Source: Candidatus Uhrbacteria bacterium RIFCSPLOWO2_02_FULL_48_12 (GTDB taxonomy: Bacteria; Patescibacteriota; Patescibacteriia; GWA2-46-9). Taken from it: a stretch of 5,142 nucleotides of DNA. Position 1 is the stretch's first letter. Each line of letters starts with the position of its first letter. This document shows, one piece after another, positions 4,750 through 5,142 of the stretch. The DNA is taken from NCBI GenBank assembly GCA_001791425.1, contig MGEP01000057.1, forward strand, positions 16,108 to 21,249, in the 5' to 3' direction. Under the pieces are notes generated by a model. The model worked only from the letters and a program-made list of their open reading frames with translations. It was not told the DNA's origin and did no database searches. The position numbers and the translations under genes were made by a program.

Positions 4750-4794
4750 ACCCACGCATCAATTTTTCCCTCGCCATGGCGGGGGGGTGTGCGG
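4750..4794 (+). repeat. ACCCACGCATCA repeat, copy 2, with hairpin
   Basis: The exact 12-mer (4750-4761) is followed by ATTTTT and the hairpin CCCTCGCC (4768-4775) with GGCGGGGG (4778-4785, one G-T pair). The G-rich block ends GTGTGCGG, like copy 1. It lies just before the Shine-Dalgarno of the next gene. Confidence 0.6.
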
Positions 4795-4815
4795 TTCTAC
4801 CTAAGGTTTGTGAGC

Positions 4816-5142
4816 ATGATGAAAAAAGCGGCTATTGTCTATGGCACAATCGCGATAATTTTAATCGCCTTGCTCGGCGCGTTGGCTAGTCAAGTAAAAT
4901 TTATAAAAACTCGGCAGTCGTTAAGCCAAACCGTTAAGACGCCAATTTTGCATGAGTTCCCCGGCCGTGTCGTTTATACAACTGATACAATTGTTGATCG
5001 GGCGCCGTTTGAAAAAGACTGCCGGGCGCGCGGCGGCGTTTTTAATCCTTGCGGACGTCTCTGCCCGCCCGCGGCCGAGGTTTGTGCCGAGGTTTGCGCT
5101 TATACTTGCGAACTTAGCGGCGCCAAAACTATTAGTTTGCCA
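4816..5142 (+). CDS. Exported or membrane-anchored Cys-rich protein, N-terminal part (3' partial)
   Basis: The frame stays open from ATG 4816 to the right edge (109 codons, no stop), so the protein is incomplete. AAGG at 4803-4806, nine bases before the ATG, is a modest Shine-Dalgarno. MMKK is followed by a hydrophobic stretch (residues 5-24) ending GALA, so it is either a cleavable signal peptide (A-L-A then SQ) or an N-terminal anchor. A linker (25-64) leads to a cluster of six cysteines at 69, 79, 83, 90, 94 and 98 (spacing x9, x3, x6, x3, x3), with the sequence NPCGRLCPP at 77-85. Outside the membrane these would probably form disulfides. CGxxCPP faintly recalls trypsin-inhibitor-like Cys-rich domains, but I would not assign that family. 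More domains probably lie beyond the edge. Role unknown. The gene diverges from purF and is preceded by its own likely promoter and a structured leader. Confidence 0.75.
   Translation, partial: MMKKAAIVYGTIAIILIALLGALASQVKFIKTRQSLSQTVKTPILHEFPGRVVYTTDTIVDRAPFEKDCRARGGVFNPCGRLCPPAAEVCAEVCAYTCELSGAKTISLP

Larger units (their letters stand above)
4393..4815. other. Gene-free, hairpin- and repeat-rich spacer between purF and the Cys-rich gene
   Basis: This 423-base divergent spacer holds the purF leader and promoter on the left and a promoter and long structured leader for the right-hand gene. Between them are at least six inverted repeats in about 270 bases. The only ORF (4382-4582, minus) overlaps the purF start in another frame and is built from the hairpins; I do not accept it as a gene. 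Confidence 0.7.

Noticed and set aside
4521..4794. CRISPR array
   Set aside because: The repeats are unequal hairpins without regular unit length or spacers of equal size.

Overview
The window looks like chromosomal DNA from an uncultivated, probably small-genome bacterium. The standard code fits: TGA, TAA and TAG are all used as stops, and no recognisable protein has an internal TGA. Short unrelated transcription units, a Bacillus-type PurF, a lone redox flavoprotein, a small secreted Cys-rich protein and hairpin-rich spacers suggest a Patescibacteria/CPR-like genome. That placement is an inference, and no gene here proves it.

Layout. Bases 2-790 (+) hold the C-terminal part of a ferric-reductase-like membrane flavoprotein that enters from the left edge. 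Bases 851-1285 (+) hold an unrecognised GC-rich 144-aa protein with a textbook Shine-Dalgarno, closed by a strong intrinsic terminator (1312-1346). Bases 1418-1771 and 1790-2470 (+) form a probable two-gene unit: a small soluble coiled-coil protein, then a DUF2585/UPF0314 membrane protein. Bases 2543-2806 (+) hold an ArsR-type winged-helix regulator. Its promoter places the transcription start on the A of its ATG (a leaderless mRNA), and a 40-bp imperfect direct repeat containing a palindrome flanks the gene. Convergent to it, 2977-4392 (-) holds purF, the first committed enzyme of purine synthesis, with its own promoter, ribosome binding site and terminator.

Bases 4393-4815 contain no gene but are dense in hairpins and repeats. 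They include two related CCACGGC/GCCGTGG hairpins, a minus-strand intrinsic terminator with a UUCG loop, a good extended -10 promoter, and a duplicated ACCCACGCATCA block that would lie in the 5' leader of the next gene. From 4816 (+) to the right edge runs the start of an exported protein with six closely spaced cysteines; it has no stop codon inside the window.

The genes do not form one pathway. Base composition is a mosaic. Hand counts of single 60-base lines gave about 57-63% GC in the 851-1285 gene, about 47-62% in purF, and about 32-42% in the ferric-reductase and coiled-coil genes. The two GC-rich genes carry strong Shine-Dalgarno sequences, while the three genes between them (coiled-coil, DUF2585, ArsR) carry none. 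This suggests genes of different origin or different modes of initiation. I found no complete defence system, CRISPR array, tRNA or rRNA.
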